The notes beneath the pieces were generated by a model that made no database searches, had not been told where the DNA came from, and saw only the letters and a list, made by a program, of their open reading frames with translations. Below are positions 1 to 10,600 of a DNA stretch of 64,000 bases, one piece after another. Position 1 is the stretch's first letter; every line of letters starts with the position of its first letter. Origin of the DNA: an uncultured Odoribacter sp. (lineage in GTDB: Bacteria; Bacteroidota; Bacteroidia; Bacteroidales; Marinifilaceae); the NCBI GenBank assembly GCA_944321165.1, contig CALUKE010000010.1:21647-85646 (forward strand), given 5' to 3'. The position numbers and the translations under genes are program-made.

Positions 1-2979
1 CAGGAACTCACGATCTCGTTTATCGGTTACGAGACGGTGAAAGTGAATATTCAAGGGAAAGAAGAGTTTCAAATTCGTTTGCAGGAAGAGGCAAAGACCA
101 TGGAAGAGGTGGTGGTCACCGGTGTACAGACGATCGAAAAGGGACGTGCCACCGGAGCCTTTGCTTTCCTGAAACAGGAGGATATGAAAAACATTTACTC
201 GACCAGTTTGACGGAGAAGCTGGAAGGGGCTGTCCCCGGTTTGTACGTGAATAAGGATAATGAGATAACCATTCGAGGAACCAGTACCTTAAATGCGAAT
301 ACCAAGCCGTTGATTGTGGTGGATGGTTTTCCTATGGAAAGCTCCGAACTCAATTTGAACCCCAATGATATCGAGCAGGTGACAGTCTTGAAAGATGCCG
401 CCTCTGCTTCTATTTGGGGTATTCGGGCGACGAACGGGGTGGTGGTGGTTACCACCAAGCGGGGAAGTAAAAGCAGCCCGTTGAATGTAAGTTATTCCGG
501 AAATATTACTTATAGCGGAGCTGTCGATTTTCGGGATTTACATCTGTTGTCTTCGAATGAATGTGTTCAGTTGGTATTTGACAATACGATGGCGGACGGT
601 ATTTCCACCTATGCCTTTGTAGGAAAAAACGAAGTGGAGAAAATTTATGATCGTTATGATCGGGGAGAAATTTCCCTGGATCAGGCTTATGGAGAGTTGG
701 ATGAATTGGGTAAGTTCAACAACCGCAAACAGATTGAAGATCATTTTTATAGAAATGCATTTACCCAGCAGCACAATATCTCTATTTCCAGTGGTGGGGA
801 ACGAACCCGTACCTATGTGTCGCTCAGCTATGACCAGAACAAGAGCGAGTTGGTGGGCGATGAATATAATAAATACAATTTGTTGGTGAACAGCGATGTT
901 GATTTGCGGAAGAATTTAACTCTTTCTTTGGGGGTGCGAGCCACTCATCAAAATTCCAAAAGAAACGGAGTCGATATGACTGAATATGAACCTTGGAAAC
1001 GGATCCTGAATGATGACGGTTCCTATTATTGGGAACAGGGCGGTGTCGATGAAGAGTATGCCGCGCTGTGTGAGGCATTGGGGATGAAGAATTGGAACAA
1101 AAACAGTTTGCAGGAGATGCGTATGAACGACAAGACAACCAAGTCGTACAATGTCTCTTCTTCTTTGAAATTGGCCTGGAAACCGATTGAAGGCCTGGAA
1201 CTGTCAACTCAGGGAAATTATGAGTTCGGAAATACCGAAGCAGTCGACTGGTATGCAGAAGATCATTATTTTACACGTGACTTGACGAATCGGTTTACTC
1301 AGGTCGAGGTCGATGATGATGGGATGCCATTGTCTGTTGTAAAATTTTATTTGCCGACTTCCGGAGGAATCAAAGATATTACGAATGAACATTTGGTGTC
1401 GTATTCTGTTCGGAATATGATCTCGTATGATGGAGAGACGGGCGATTGGATGTATAAGATTATGGCCGGGAATGAATTCTATTCTTTGGAAGGAAATTCA
1501 TACAACAATCGTTTGTGGGGATATAATCCGGATTTATTGACTTCTCAAAGTGTAGACCTGACTACTTTGCAAAATGGGGTAGAGGGATATGATGGTACCG
1601 GATGGCCGCAACAGCTGTATTATACGCCAGAATCTTCTGAAACTTTGGAACGTTATACTTCCTGGTTCGGTACATTCAGCCTGAATTGGAAAGAGCGGTA
1701 TGATCTGTTTGCCAGTGTTCGTTTGGATCAGACCAATCTATTGACCAATGCCAGTGAGTTTCGGAACAATCCTTCCTGGTCTGTCGGAGCTAAATGGCAT
1801 TTGGCGAAAGAGGATTTCTTCACTTCTGAAAAAGTAGATGATCTGGGGATACGGGTTTCCTATGGATTGACCGGAAATATCGATAAAAGTACGGGACCGG
1901 ATATCGTGGCGGTTTCAGAAAATAATTTCTACATAAATTCGCTCAATTACCTGCATGTGACTAATCCGGCGAATCCTGCTTTGGGATGGGAAAAAACGCA
2001 TAGTTTAAATGTCGGGGTGAATGCGTTGTTGTGGAACGGTCGGTTTTCTGCTGAAGCGGATTTCTATTTAAAAAAATCCAAGGATTTGTTGGCAAATGTG
2101 GAGATTGATCCGACGGTGGGATGGACTTCTGTCTTTAAGAATTCTGCTCAGGTCACGAACAAGGGGGTGGACTTGTCTTTGTCTGGACAGATAGTGGCCA
2201 ATCATGCGGTGGAATGGGATGCTACCCTGCAATTTTCATTCAATAAAAATGAAGTGACTTCGTTGAATTACACTCCGACCCGTTCCGGGGCTTACAATGG
2301 GTCGCCGGTGAAAGGCCAGCCGGTGGAATATGTGGCGGTGCACCGTTATGGCGGATTGGATGAAAACGGAGATCCTACTTTTATGAAAAAAGGCGATGAT
2401 ACCCAATACAGTTATGATGAATTGGGGAATCTGACCATCGATGACCTTTGTTTTATGGGGCGTACGACTCCGCCCATATTCGGCAGTCTGAGCAGTAACA
2501 TTCGTTTTCACGATTTTACTCTGGGTTTTATGGTTACTTATCGTTTGGGGCATAAGATCCATTTACCGAATCCGGCTCCGATGATGTTCGGTAATTATAC
2601 GGAATGGTATAGTGAAGAGTATCGTTGGGTGGAAGGACAGGACAATACGGATAAATGGGTGCCTTATCATTATGCCGGACTGTATGTAGAACCGGTTGAT
2701 CGTCAGAACTGTTTAGCTGAGAGTGACCGTTTGATAGATAATGGCGGTATGATCCGTCTGAAGAGTGTCAGTTTGGAATACGACGCCACTCGTCTGTTGA
2801 GAAAACTCCGGATGAAAGGCGGATCTTTGCGGATCAGTGGAGAGAATCTGACCTACTGGGCCGCCAATCGTTATGGCTTGGATCCGGATCAATTGTCCTA
2901 TAACAGCAGCGACGGGACTTGGGTGAGCGGTTTGGCGCTGAAGCCACGTATGGTGCTTTCGTTGAATCTGAATTTCTAA
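1..2979 (+). CDS. SusC/RagA-family TonB-dependent outer-membrane receptor (5' end outside window)
   Basis: The reading frame is open from base 1, so the signal peptide and most of the N-terminal carboxypeptidase-D-like domain lie upstream of the window. What is visible is the end of that domain, the MEEVVVTG segment that precedes the plug, a plug domain with the family hallmarks LIVVDGFP and VLKDAAS followed by the NGVVVVTTKRG strand, and a beta-barrel ending in an aromatic residue (NLNF). The product imports a ligand across the outer membrane with energy from TonB and pairs with the SusD lipoprotein 17 nt downstream. No STN domain can be judged because the N-terminus is missing. The ligand is unknown. 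Confidence 0.95.
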   Translation, partial: QELTISFIGYETVKVNIQGKEEFQIRLQEEAKTMEEVVVTGVQTIEKGRATGAFAFLKQEDMKNIYSTSLTEKLEGAVPGLYVNKDNEITIRGTSTLNANTKPLIVVDGFPMESSELNLNPNDIEQVTVLKDAASASIWGIRATNGVVVVTTKRGSKSSPLNVSYSGNITYSGAVDFRDLHLLSSNECVQLVFDNTMADGISTYAFVGKNEVEKIYDRYDRGEISLDQAYGELDELGKFNNRKQIEDHFYRNAFTQQHNISISSGGERTRTYVSLSYDQNKSELVGDEYNKYNLLVNSDVDLRKNLTLSLGVRATHQNSKRNGVDMTEYEPWKRILNDDGSYYWEQGGVDEEYAALCEALGMKNWNKNSLQEMRMNDKTTKSYNVSSSLKLAWKPIEGLELSTQGNYEFGNTEAVDWYAEDHYFTRDLTNRFTQVEVDDDGMPLSVVKFYLPTSGGIKDITNEHLVSYSVRNMISYDGETGDWMYKIMAGNEFYSLEGNSYNNRLWGYNPDLLTSQSVDLTTLQNGVEGYDGTGWPQQLYYTPESSETLERYTSWFGTFSLNWKERYDLFASVRLDQTNLLTNASEFRNNPSWSVGAKWHLAKEDFFTSEKVDDLGIRVSYGLTGNIDKSTGPDIVAVSENNFYINSLNYLHVTNPANPALGWEKTHSLNVGVNALLWNGRFSAEADFYLKKSKDLLANVEIDPTVGWTSVFKNSAQVTNKGVDLSLSGQIVANHAVEWDATLQFSFNKNEVTSLNYTPTRSGAYNGSPVKGQPVEYVAVHRYGGLDENGDPTFMKKGDDTQYSYDELGNLTIDDLCFMGRTTPPIFGSLSSNIRFHDFTLGFMVTYRLGHKIHLPNPAPMMFGNYTEWYSEEYRWVEGQDNTDKWVPYHYAGLYVEPVDRQNCLAESDRLIDNGGMIRLKSVSLEYDATRLLRKLRMKGGSLRISGENLTYWAANRYGLDPDQLSYNSSDGTWVSGLALKPRMVLSLNLNF

Positions 2980-2996
2980 TTTAAAAACGATACGAT

Positions 2997-4388
2997 ATGA
3001 AAATATATATATATTGGATAGCATGCTTATTGTGTTTTGCGGGATGTGGTGATTTTCTGGATGAAACTCTCAAGGGAACGCTGATCCCCAAAACGGTGGA
3101 TGATTTTGCCATGATGCTCGACAGTTACGACAGTCATGCGGATAAGATTGCTTACGGAAACTGTTTGACGGATGCCATGGATGATGATGTCCAGATTCCG
3201 GAAGCTAAAATCAGTCGTTATCGGAACTGGGGAATCCGGAGTTTTTGCTGGGAGGATTATATCTTTTCCGAGAGTGAGAATGATGAGGCCTATAACTCGT
3301 TTTATCATGTGATTTATATCTGTAATTATATTTTGGATAATCTGGAAACAGCCAAGGGTGGAGGAACTTTTTCACGGGAATATGTAGAGGGAGCTGCTCG
3401 TTTCCATCGGGCAAATGCTTATTTTAACTTGGTGAATCTGTATGCCCGTCATTATGATCCGGAGACGGCGGCAACCGATCCTGGCGTAGTGCTGCTGTTG
3501 AAAGCTGATGTCAATGCGAAAGAAAAACGGGCTTCGGTACAAGCCGTGTACGATTGTATCTTGGAAGATCTGGATTTGGCTGAAGATTTGCTCGACGATA
3601 CGGCGGAATATACTTTCCGGGCATCGAAAGCGGCTGTGTATGCCATGCTGGGACGCGTATATCTGTATCTTGGTGAATATGGGAATTGCTTGGAGGCTTG
3701 TCGGAAAGCCCGGGCGATTACCGGGGCTCCGGAAGACTACAATGCATTTAGTCTGTGGGGAAATAATCCGGATAACGGGATCGACGGTATGTCTTGGGAT
3801 ACTTGGGAATTACCGGATATTATCTGTTACAAATGGGAAGCGACTGAACCCTGTTCTTATGGCTATAATTTATCGGATGAGTTGATGGAATTATTTGACA
3901 AAGAAACGGATTTGCGCTGGTCTTTGTTTGTGACGACCTGTAAATATGGAAGTGATGACTTCGGTACGGATGAACCTCGTATTTCTGTTTTCTTTTATCC
4001 GGGTAATAGGGGGTATAATGTGGGCGAGGTGTATATTACGGAAGCTGAAGCGGCTGTTCGGGAGAATGATATTGACGGGGCACTCTGGGCGCTCAATGAG
4101 TTGGCTCGCAAGCGGCATGTGACTGGTATGTATACCGAGGTTACTGAGCGGGATCCGGAGAAATTGTTGCGTCTCATCCTGGATGAACGGCGCCGTGAGC
4201 AGATGTTCAAGGGAACTCGTTGGTTCGATTTGAAGCGTTTGAACCGGGATGAACGTTTTGCGAAAACCGTTACGCACGTTTTGAGTGGAAAAACCTATAC
4301 CTTGGCGCCCGATGACAATCATTACGTGCTTCCGATTCCGTTGAAAGCCATAGCTGCCAATGATTTGTTAGAACAGAATCCAAGATGA
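2997..4388 (+). CDS. RagB/SusD-family nutrient-binding lipoprotein
   Basis: 463 residues. The N-terminus is a lipoprotein signal with lipobox FAGC, giving a surface-anchored lipoprotein. A TPR-like helical body is visible (AAVYAMLGRVYLYLGEY), and the protein ends with the usual SusD C-terminus (LPIP, then EQNP). It forms the lid of the SusC channel encoded 17 nt upstream and captures the substrate. The stop overlaps the start of the thioredoxin gene, so translation is probably coupled. Ligand unknown; no glycan enzymes are adjacent on the visible side. Confidence 0.93.
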   Translation: MKIYIYWIACLLCFAGCGDFLDETLKGTLIPKTVDDFAMMLDSYDSHADKIAYGNCLTDAMDDDVQIPEAKISRYRNWGIRSFCWEDYIFSESENDEAYNSFYHVIYICNYILDNLETAKGGGTFSREYVEGAARFHRANAYFNLVNLYARHYDPETAATDPGVVLLLKADVNAKEKRASVQAVYDCILEDLDLAEDLLDDTAEYTFRASKAAVYAMLGRVYLYLGEYGNCLEACRKARAITGAPEDYNAFSLWGNNPDNGIDGMSWDTWELPDIICYKWEATEPCSYGYNLSDELMELFDKETDLRWSLFVTTCKYGSDDFGTDEPRISVFFYPGNRGYNVGEVYITEAEAAVRENDIDGALWALNELARKRHVTGMYTEVTERDPEKLLRLILDERRREQMFKGTRWFDLKRLNRDERFAKTVTHVLSGKTYTLAPDDNHYVLPIPLKAIAANDLLEQNPR

Positions 4389-5602
4389 TGAAGTGGCTGG
4401 GAATTATATTGTTTCTGACTGTGTGGATACAGGAAGGGTCTGCACAGTCGGATGCCGGTATCCGTTTTTTTCAGGGTACTTGGCAAGAAGCATTGGAGGA
4501 GGCCAAACATCAAAACAAGTGGCTTTTTGTGGATATTTGGGCCAGTTGGTGCGGACCTTGTAAACGAATGGCTGCTGAAATATTGGTACAGAAAGAGGTG
4601 GGAGATTATTTCAATGAACGTTTTGTTTGCTATAAATTGATGACCGATCCATCAGATAAGGAGGAGAAAAAAGTGGCAGAAGAGGTGTCGAAAAGGTATC
4701 ATGTCAATTTCTTGCCTACTTTATTGTGGGTGGATGCGGAAGGGACACTGTTGCATTATACGACTGGATTCCAGTCTAAAGAGGCATTGATTCAACAGGC
4801 AAAAATAGCTCAGGATCCGGAACGGCGATTGGGAACGCTGCTGCAGCGTTGGAAAAACGGAGAACGCTCCCTGGAGGCGGGAATGGCTTATTTTTCTGCT
4901 TTCCCTCAAGATTCGAAGTCGTTCGATGAGTTTTATCTGCATTTGTCTCCTCAGGAACAATGTGATACCAATTTGCAGACGATGATGTTATTCAGTTTGA
5001 CGTTGGCTACCGATTCCCGGGTTCCTCACTATATAGCTTCTCATTGGAAAGAACAGTTTGCCGTTGCGGATCGTCCGGATTATTGGATTTCTTTTTTGTC
5101 AGGGGCTCTGGAGCGGGAATTGGAAATCTGTTGGACGAATCAACAGGCTTTTAAACAGGTTGGAGACCGATGGAAAACATACGGATTTCCTTTTACTGAG
5201 TGTGTGATTGATAAATCGATCTGCCTGCAGAAATTGGTGAATAAGGAGTATGATGATGCTTATCGGCAGTTGGAGACTATGATGGGAAAATATCGGGATG
5301 ATCAGTTGTTTTTCATAGTCGCTGTACTTTACGAATTGTTTAACCAATTGTGCGAGGGAGAGTTGACTGATTCCCAGAAACGTCCTGTATTAATGGAATA
5401 TGCGGAACGTTTTCTGGCCACCCAGCCGGAGGATTGTGATCCGGTTTATCAGGCTCAAATCCGTTTGTTGAGTTATGTCGTTTGCGGTGAAAAGGAGAAA
5501 GCGGAAAAATGTATGGACGAGATTTTGCCTCGAGTATCGGATGAAGATGAACGGGCGTATTTGGATTTCCTGTTTTCGCCATTAAAACAGATGGATAAAT
5601 AG
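4385..5602 (+). CDS. exported thioredoxin-fold protein
   Basis: 405 residues with an N-terminal signal peptide (cleavage near SAQ, residue 21). The thioredoxin-like domain covers roughly residues 28-150, with redox motif WCGPC (cysteines 56 and 59) and a cis-proline at about 111 (FLPT). The C-terminal 250 residues are mostly helical and I do not recognise a domain in them. The start ATG overlaps the upstream susD stop, so it is the third gene of this operon and likely acts in the periplasm as a disulfide reductase or chaperone for the system. A terminator follows at 5632-5669. Confidence 0.85.
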   Translation: MMKWLGIILFLTVWIQEGSAQSDAGIRFFQGTWQEALEEAKHQNKWLFVDIWASWCGPCKRMAAEILVQKEVGDYFNERFVCYKLMTDPSDKEEKKVAEEVSKRYHVNFLPTLLWVDAEGTLLHYTTGFQSKEALIQQAKIAQDPERRLGTLLQRWKNGERSLEAGMAYFSAFPQDSKSFDEFYLHLSPQEQCDTNLQTMMLFSLTLATDSRVPHYIASHWKEQFAVADRPDYWISFLSGALERELEICWTNQQAFKQVGDRWKTYGFPFTECVIDKSICLQKLVNKEYDDAYRQLETMMGKYRDDQLFFIVAVLYELFNQLCEGELTDSQKRPVLMEYAERFLATQPEDCDPVYQAQIRLLSYVVCGEKEKAEKCMDEILPRVSDEDERAYLDFLFSPLKQMDK

Positions 5603-5631
5603 GCATTTTAAACACTTGATTAATTGTTTTG

Positions 5632-5669
5632 TTCGGAGTGAAAATATCGGTTCACTCCGAATTTTTTTT
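5632..5669 (+). terminator. rho-independent terminator after the first SusCD operon
   Basis: Arms TTCGGAGTGAA (5632-5642) and TTCACTCCGAA (5651-5661) form a perfect 11-bp stem with an 8-nt loop, followed by an uninterrupted run of eight T. It separates the first locus from the sigma factor of locus A. Confidence 0.9.
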
Positions 5670-5734
5670 GTGTTTTTAAATGTTTCTCTTTAATATTCAA
5701 TGGGAATCATGGGGCGTTTCTGGAAATTTTCATG

Positions 5735-5742
5735 TACTTTTG
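5735..5742 (+). promoter_or_regulatory. putative -7 element of the locus A sigma gene
   Basis: TACTTTTG fits the Bacteroides -7 consensus TAnnTTTG and lies 22 nt before the ATG at 5765. No clear TTTG -33 element is seen at the right distance, so this is a partial match. Confidence 0.45.
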
Positions 5743-5764
5743 TTCTTTCTGAAAAGCTTGGAGC

Positions 5765-6358
5765 ATGAGAGTATTGCCAAACAAAAATACGATGGAGGTT
5801 GATGAGAATATTTGCCGGTTGTTGGCAGCGGGCGAGTGGAAAGCGATGGAGCTGATGTTCCATAGATATTATAAACCGTTGGTCGTATGGGCGGATACTT
5901 TTCTGGATGATTTGTCGATGGCGGAAGATGTGGTGCAGGAGTTGTTTATCCGACTTTGGGAGAAGAAGCGGGGTTCGGTTTTGGAAAGTGCTTCTTTGTC
6001 CTCTTTTTTGTTTGTGTCGGTGCGCAATCGGTGTTATCACTGTCTGGAAAAACGGGATGTGCTCCGGCATACGGTAGATTTGCAGGAGGTAGATGCCGCT
6101 TTTGAAGAGTATAATGAAAGACACGACCGGATTATTACCAAAATCTTGAACGAGATCGATTCTTTGCCGCCGCGGTCCCGGGAGGTGATGTCGGCGGTTT
6201 TTGTGGAGGGGCTGAAATACCGGGAGGTGGCAGAGAGATATGGAGTTTCTTTGTCGACGGTAAAGACTTTGTTGGGGAATGCGGTCCGGCGGTTGAGGGA
6301 ACAGTTGGGAGCAGATGAATTCTCGGTGTTTTTGTTTTTTTTCAAAATAAAAAAATAA
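5765..6358 (+). CDS. ECF RNA polymerase sigma factor (locus A)
   Basis: 197 residues. Sigma region 2 is clear at about residues 30-65 (MAEDVVQELFIRLWEK) and sigma region 4 at about 135-185, with a helix-turn-helix (YREVAERYGVSLSTVKT). The length and lack of regions 1 and 3 fit an ECF (sigma-70 group 4) factor. It is followed after 62 nt by its FecR-type anti-sigma factor and then by a SusC with an STN domain. That is the standard cell-surface signalling trio, in which ligand binding at the receptor frees the sigma factor to transcribe susC. An in-frame ATG at 5792 is an alternative start. Confidence 0.93.
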   Translation: MRVLPNKNTMEVDENICRLLAAGEWKAMELMFHRYYKPLVVWADTFLDDLSMAEDVVQELFIRLWEKKRGSVLESASLSSFLFVSVRNRCYHCLEKRDVLRHTVDLQEVDAAFEEYNERHDRIITKILNEIDSLPPRSREVMSAVFVEGLKYREVAERYGVSLSTVKTLLGNAVRRLREQLGADEFSVFLFFFKIKK

Positions 6359-6420
6359 TTTTTTCTTTTCATTAGACCTTTTTTCAATTATCCGGTACTT
6401 TATACGAAAAAGGATAATTT

Positions 6421-7581
6421 ATGAAAAAGGAATCTCAGGAAATCATATCGGAAGAGCGTTTGCTCGCCTATTTCCATCAGGAACTGGAAGGGGAAGAGCG
6501 GAAAGCGGTGGAGAACTGGTTGTCTGCTTCGGAAGAGCACCGGAAGTTCTATCGGCAGATCTGTCGGGTGGGGTTGTGGTATCGGTGGAGTCAAAAAGAG
6601 TCATTGATAGACGAAACGCATGCGCTCAAACGTTTAAGACGGATAAAAGGTCGGCGGGCTCTTGTGCGTTGGCGGTACGCAGCAGCAGTCGCCGTATTGC
6701 TGGTCGTTGTCGGAGGTGGATGGTGGTGGCATTCCCGGAATGAAGCTCCGGTGATGGTTGCCACGGAAGTATTGCCCGGTTCTCCGAAAGCCCGTCTGCT
6801 GCTTTCTACGGGGGAATACATCGATTTGTCCCAGGATAATGTAGCTGTAAAGGAACAAAACGGAACGATGGTTCAGTGGGACAGCGTCGGAAAGATTCGT
6901 TATCAGCCCACTCTGCAGTCGGAAACTCCCGCTTTGTTGCGCAATCGCATCGAAGTGCCCCGGGGTGGAGAGTTTCAGGTTCTGTTGGCGGATGGTACCC
7001 GGATTTGGCTGAATGCCGACACCGAATTGGAATATCCGGTGGAATTTGCCGATCATTTACGGGAAGTCCGCTTGCGGGGAGAGGCTTATTTCGAGGTGCA
7101 GAAAGATTCCACTCGTCCTTTTGTGGTTCGGGTTGGAGATTATTCTTTACAGGTATATGGTACGGAATTCAATATGAATACCTATGATACGACTCATTTG
7201 GAGGTGGTGTTGGTTCGTGGTTGCATCGGTTTCAAAACAGATGAGCTGGCTCCGGAGGTAAAAATGCATCCCTGTCAGGTCGGTATCGCCAATCTGGAAA
7301 ACGGAGAAACCCGGGTATTCGATGCGGATGTGTATCCTTATGTTGCCTGGAAAGATAATAACATGGTATTTGTGAACGAACGTTTGGAAAGCATCATGCA
7401 AAAAGTGGAACGTTGGTATGATGTGGAGGTGTTCTTTGCGGATGAGAAATTGAAGGAGTTGCGTTTCTATGGCGATATCAAGCGTTATGCGGAAATACGG
7501 GAGCTGTTGCTTTATCTGGAGCGGACTTCCCGGGCCCGTTTTCAGATAGACGGACGGACCATTGTGATTCATGCTAAATAA
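6421..7581 (+). CDS. FecR-family anti-sigma factor (locus A)
   Basis: 386 residues. A cytoplasmic N-terminal anti-sigma segment (about 1-80) is followed by one membrane helix (about 86-103, rich in V/A/G/W), a periplasmic FecR domain (from about 180, with PRGGEF, DGTRIWLNADT and LRGEAYFEV) and a C-terminal DUF4974 domain (from about 310). It holds the upstream ECF sigma factor at the inner membrane and receives the signal from the STN domain of the downstream SusC. Both the partner sigma gene and the partner receptor are adjacent. Confidence 0.93.
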   Translation: MKKESQEIISEERLLAYFHQELEGEERKAVENWLSASEEHRKFYRQICRVGLWYRWSQKESLIDETHALKRLRRIKGRRALVRWRYAAAVAVLLVVVGGGWWWHSRNEAPVMVATEVLPGSPKARLLLSTGEYIDLSQDNVAVKEQNGTMVQWDSVGKIRYQPTLQSETPALLRNRIEVPRGGEFQVLLADGTRIWLNADTELEYPVEFADHLREVRLRGEAYFEVQKDSTRPFVVRVGDYSLQVYGTEFNMNTYDTTHLEVVLVRGCIGFKTDELAPEVKMHPCQVGIANLENGETRVFDADVYPYVAWKDNNMVFVNERLESIMQKVERWYDVEVFFADEKLKELRFYGDIKRYAEIRELLLYLERTSRARFQIDGRTIVIHAK

Positions 7582-7582
7582 A

Positions 7583-7652
7583 ACACCGGAATAATTGCGG
7601 TATTCCGGTGTCGTGTGTAAACAGATAAATACAATTGCGGTGTATTTGTCTG
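7583..7652 (+). promoter_or_regulatory. twin stem-loops with identical loops in the fecR-susC leader (locus A)
   Basis: Two hairpins lie back to back. The first has arms ACACCGGAATA (7583-7593) and TATTCCGGTGT (7601-7611). The second has arms CAGATAAATACA (7622-7633) and TGTATTTGTCTG (7641-7652). Both expose the same 7-nt loop ATTGCGG (7594-7600 and 7634-7640). Neither is followed by a T-run. They sit in the untranslated stretch before susC and could be a leader regulatory element, an antisense-RNA target or a processing site. Confidence 0.6.
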
Positions 7653-7680
7653 ATGTGTTACTTATAATCAAAACAAATTT

Positions 7681-10600
7681 ATGAAAAAAAAGTGTTTGTT
7701 AGGTCATTTATTTGACAAGATTCATCCTAAAATTTGGAAAGCGATGAAATTGTGCTTTGTTTTCGTGTGGTGTTTTGTGTTGGCCGGTTATGGAAATGGG
7801 TTGGCGCAGAACCAGAAAGTTTCACTGAATTTGAATAATGTGAGTCTGTATGAGGTATTCAGCCGGATCAAACAGCAAACCGGGGTTCGTTTTTTGTATA
7901 ATGTGGAAGAGTTGGGGAATTTGGATAAGGTCAGCATACAGGCTGACGATCTGCCTTTGTCGGAAGTGCTGCAACGTTTGTTCGACGGGTCGGCATTGAC
8001 TTGTGTGTTTGATGACGATCTTATCACGGTGATTCGGAAAGAATTGCCTCAGCAGCAGAAAAAGACGGTTCGGGTGAGTGGTACCGTGCGGGATGCCTAT
8101 CACCATCCGCTGCCCGGGGTCACGGTGCGACTGAAAGGTACGGTTTTGGGGACCTCAACCGATGCCGACGGCCGTTACGTATTGGAGTTGCCGGAGGGTA
8201 AACACACCTTGGTATTTAGTATGGTCGGCATGGAGACGCTCGAAGAGACAGTCGGCAGCCGTCGGGAGATCGATGTGGTCATGAAAGAGGCTGTCAGTGA
8301 GATGGAGGAAGTGGTGGTGACCGGTTACTTCAATCAGGCCAAGAACAGTTTTACCGGTTCTGCCCGGACGATTACGGCCGAAGAGTTGCAGACGGGAGGT
8401 AACCAGAACATCCTGAGTGCTCTGCAAAACATCGATCCCTCTTTCGTAAAGCTCGAGAACAATCAGCTGGGTTCGAATCCCAATGCCATACCCGACTTCC
8501 AGATCCGGGGCAGCGGCAGTATCAGCGGCATGCGGGATGAATATTCGGGGAATCCCAACATGCCGGTCTTTATCGTCGACGGTTTTGAAACCACGGCCGA
8601 GAAAGTGTTCGATATGGATCCCTATCGGGTGGCTACCATCACCTTGTTGAAAGATGCCGCTGCGACAGCCATTTACGGTTCCCGAGCATCGAACGGAGTG
8701 GTGGTCATCACGACCGTTGCGCCGGCCAGCGGGAAAATGGCGATAAGCTATAATGGCGACATGACTTTCTACATGGCGGATTTGAGTGCGTATAATTTGT
8801 GCAATCCGGAAGAGAAATTGCAACTGGAAGTATTGGCCGGTTTGTACGATATCGATAAAAAGGCATTTTATACACAGGATAAATGGTCTGATAGCCGATA
8901 TATGGAAGAGGCATACAATCGTCGTTTGGCCAATATACGGGAAGGGGTAAATACCTATTGGTTGGATAAGCCGCTGAATGGATTGACCTTGGCCCATAAG
9001 CATTCGTTGCGATTGGACGGAGGAAATGATTACATCCGTTATGCCATGGAGGTCAACTACAACAATACGCCGGGAGTGATGAAAGAATCCGGACGGGAAC
9101 GTTTGGGTTTAGGCCTGGAATTGCAGTATATTTATAAGAACCTGACTTTCCGGAATCAGTTGACCTATTCCCGGGTGAAGGCGACCAACTCCCCCTATGG
9201 CAGTTTCAGTGAATATACGAAATTGAATCCGTATGTGAAATACAAGGATGAAGATGGCAATCTGATTTATATGTTGGAAGAAGATGATCGGCGGAGTGCT
9301 GTTGATGATAATGCGCAGATTTACAATCCATTGTATAATGCGACTTTGGATATGTTGGATGAATCGCGCTACAACGATCTGACCAACCTGTTCGGAGTGG
9401 ACTGGCAGATCATGGAAGGTTTGCGTTTGAAAGGGAGCTTTTCGTTTACCCTGCAGAATACCTCTTCGGATCTGTTCAAACCGGCCAAGCATACCGATTT
9501 TGCCAATTATGAGGGAGAGGATTATGATCGTCGCGGTTCGTATACGGCTTCCCGGGGCGATGTATTCGATTACGATGCCAGTATGGTATTGAGTTATTTC
9601 TGGCAGCAGAATAAACATGTGATCAACTCCAATTTGGGGTGGAATATACAGCAAAGTCGTACGAAAGAGTTTTCTGTTACTGCCGAAGGTTTTCCGAACG
9701 AACGCTTGGATTACATCAGTTTTGCCACTCAATACGAGAAAAACGGATCACCTTCCGGAGACGAATATACTTCGCGGTTGGTGGGATTTTTGGGAAATCT
9801 GAACTACAGTTGGGACGAACGTTTCCTGTTCGACCTTTCTTTCCGGGAGGATGCATCTTCGCAATTCGGTGCGGATAAACGCTGGGCACCTTTCTGGTCG
9901 GCCGGTTTGGGCTGGAATCTGCATCATGAAAAGTTTATGGCAGATCTGGATTGGTTGCAACAGTTTAAAATCCGTGGTTCCTATGGATTGACCGGTAGTC
10001 AGAATTACGATCCGTATCAGGCGATTACGACTTATCAATATATGACTGGAGATCGTTATCATTATGCGGTGGGAGCTGTTGTAAAAGCGATGGGAAACAG
10101 GGATTTGGCCTGGCAGCGTACGTGGCAGCAGAACTATGGTTTGGACTTGACGCTGTGGGACAGTCGTTTTGAGCTTTCTGCCGATTACTATATCAAGACT
10201 TCCAAGGATGTTTTGACGGCAGTGACGTTGCCTCCGTCTCTCGGTTTTTCTTCTTACATGGATAATTTGGGCGAAGTGGAAAACCGCGGATGGGAGTTGA
10301 ACATGCGTTTGGCGATTTTGAAAAATCAGCAGCAGGGACTTTACTGGAGTGTGAATGCTTCGGCCATCCACAATAAAAACAAACTGTTGAAGATATCGAA
10401 TGCTTTGCGGGCTTATAACGAGGCGCAGGATGCCGAAATTACCGAGGGAGAAAAGGAGGACGGAATCAGTCGTCCCCGGGTGCGTTATGTAGAAGGGGCT
10501 TCCATGAACTCCATTTGGGTGAATCGTTCGTTGGGAATCGATCCGGCGACGGGAAATGAAATCTTTGTGGCTCAGAATGGGGATTTAGTGTCGGAATGGT

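Noticed and set aside
8155..9003. 282-residue open frame on the minus strand inside the locus A susC, with a counterpart at 18716-19531
   Set aside because: It lies antisense to a clearly coding receptor, its translation resembles no protein type (rich in I/H/R/G), and the conserved match between the loci only reflects the duplicated susC.
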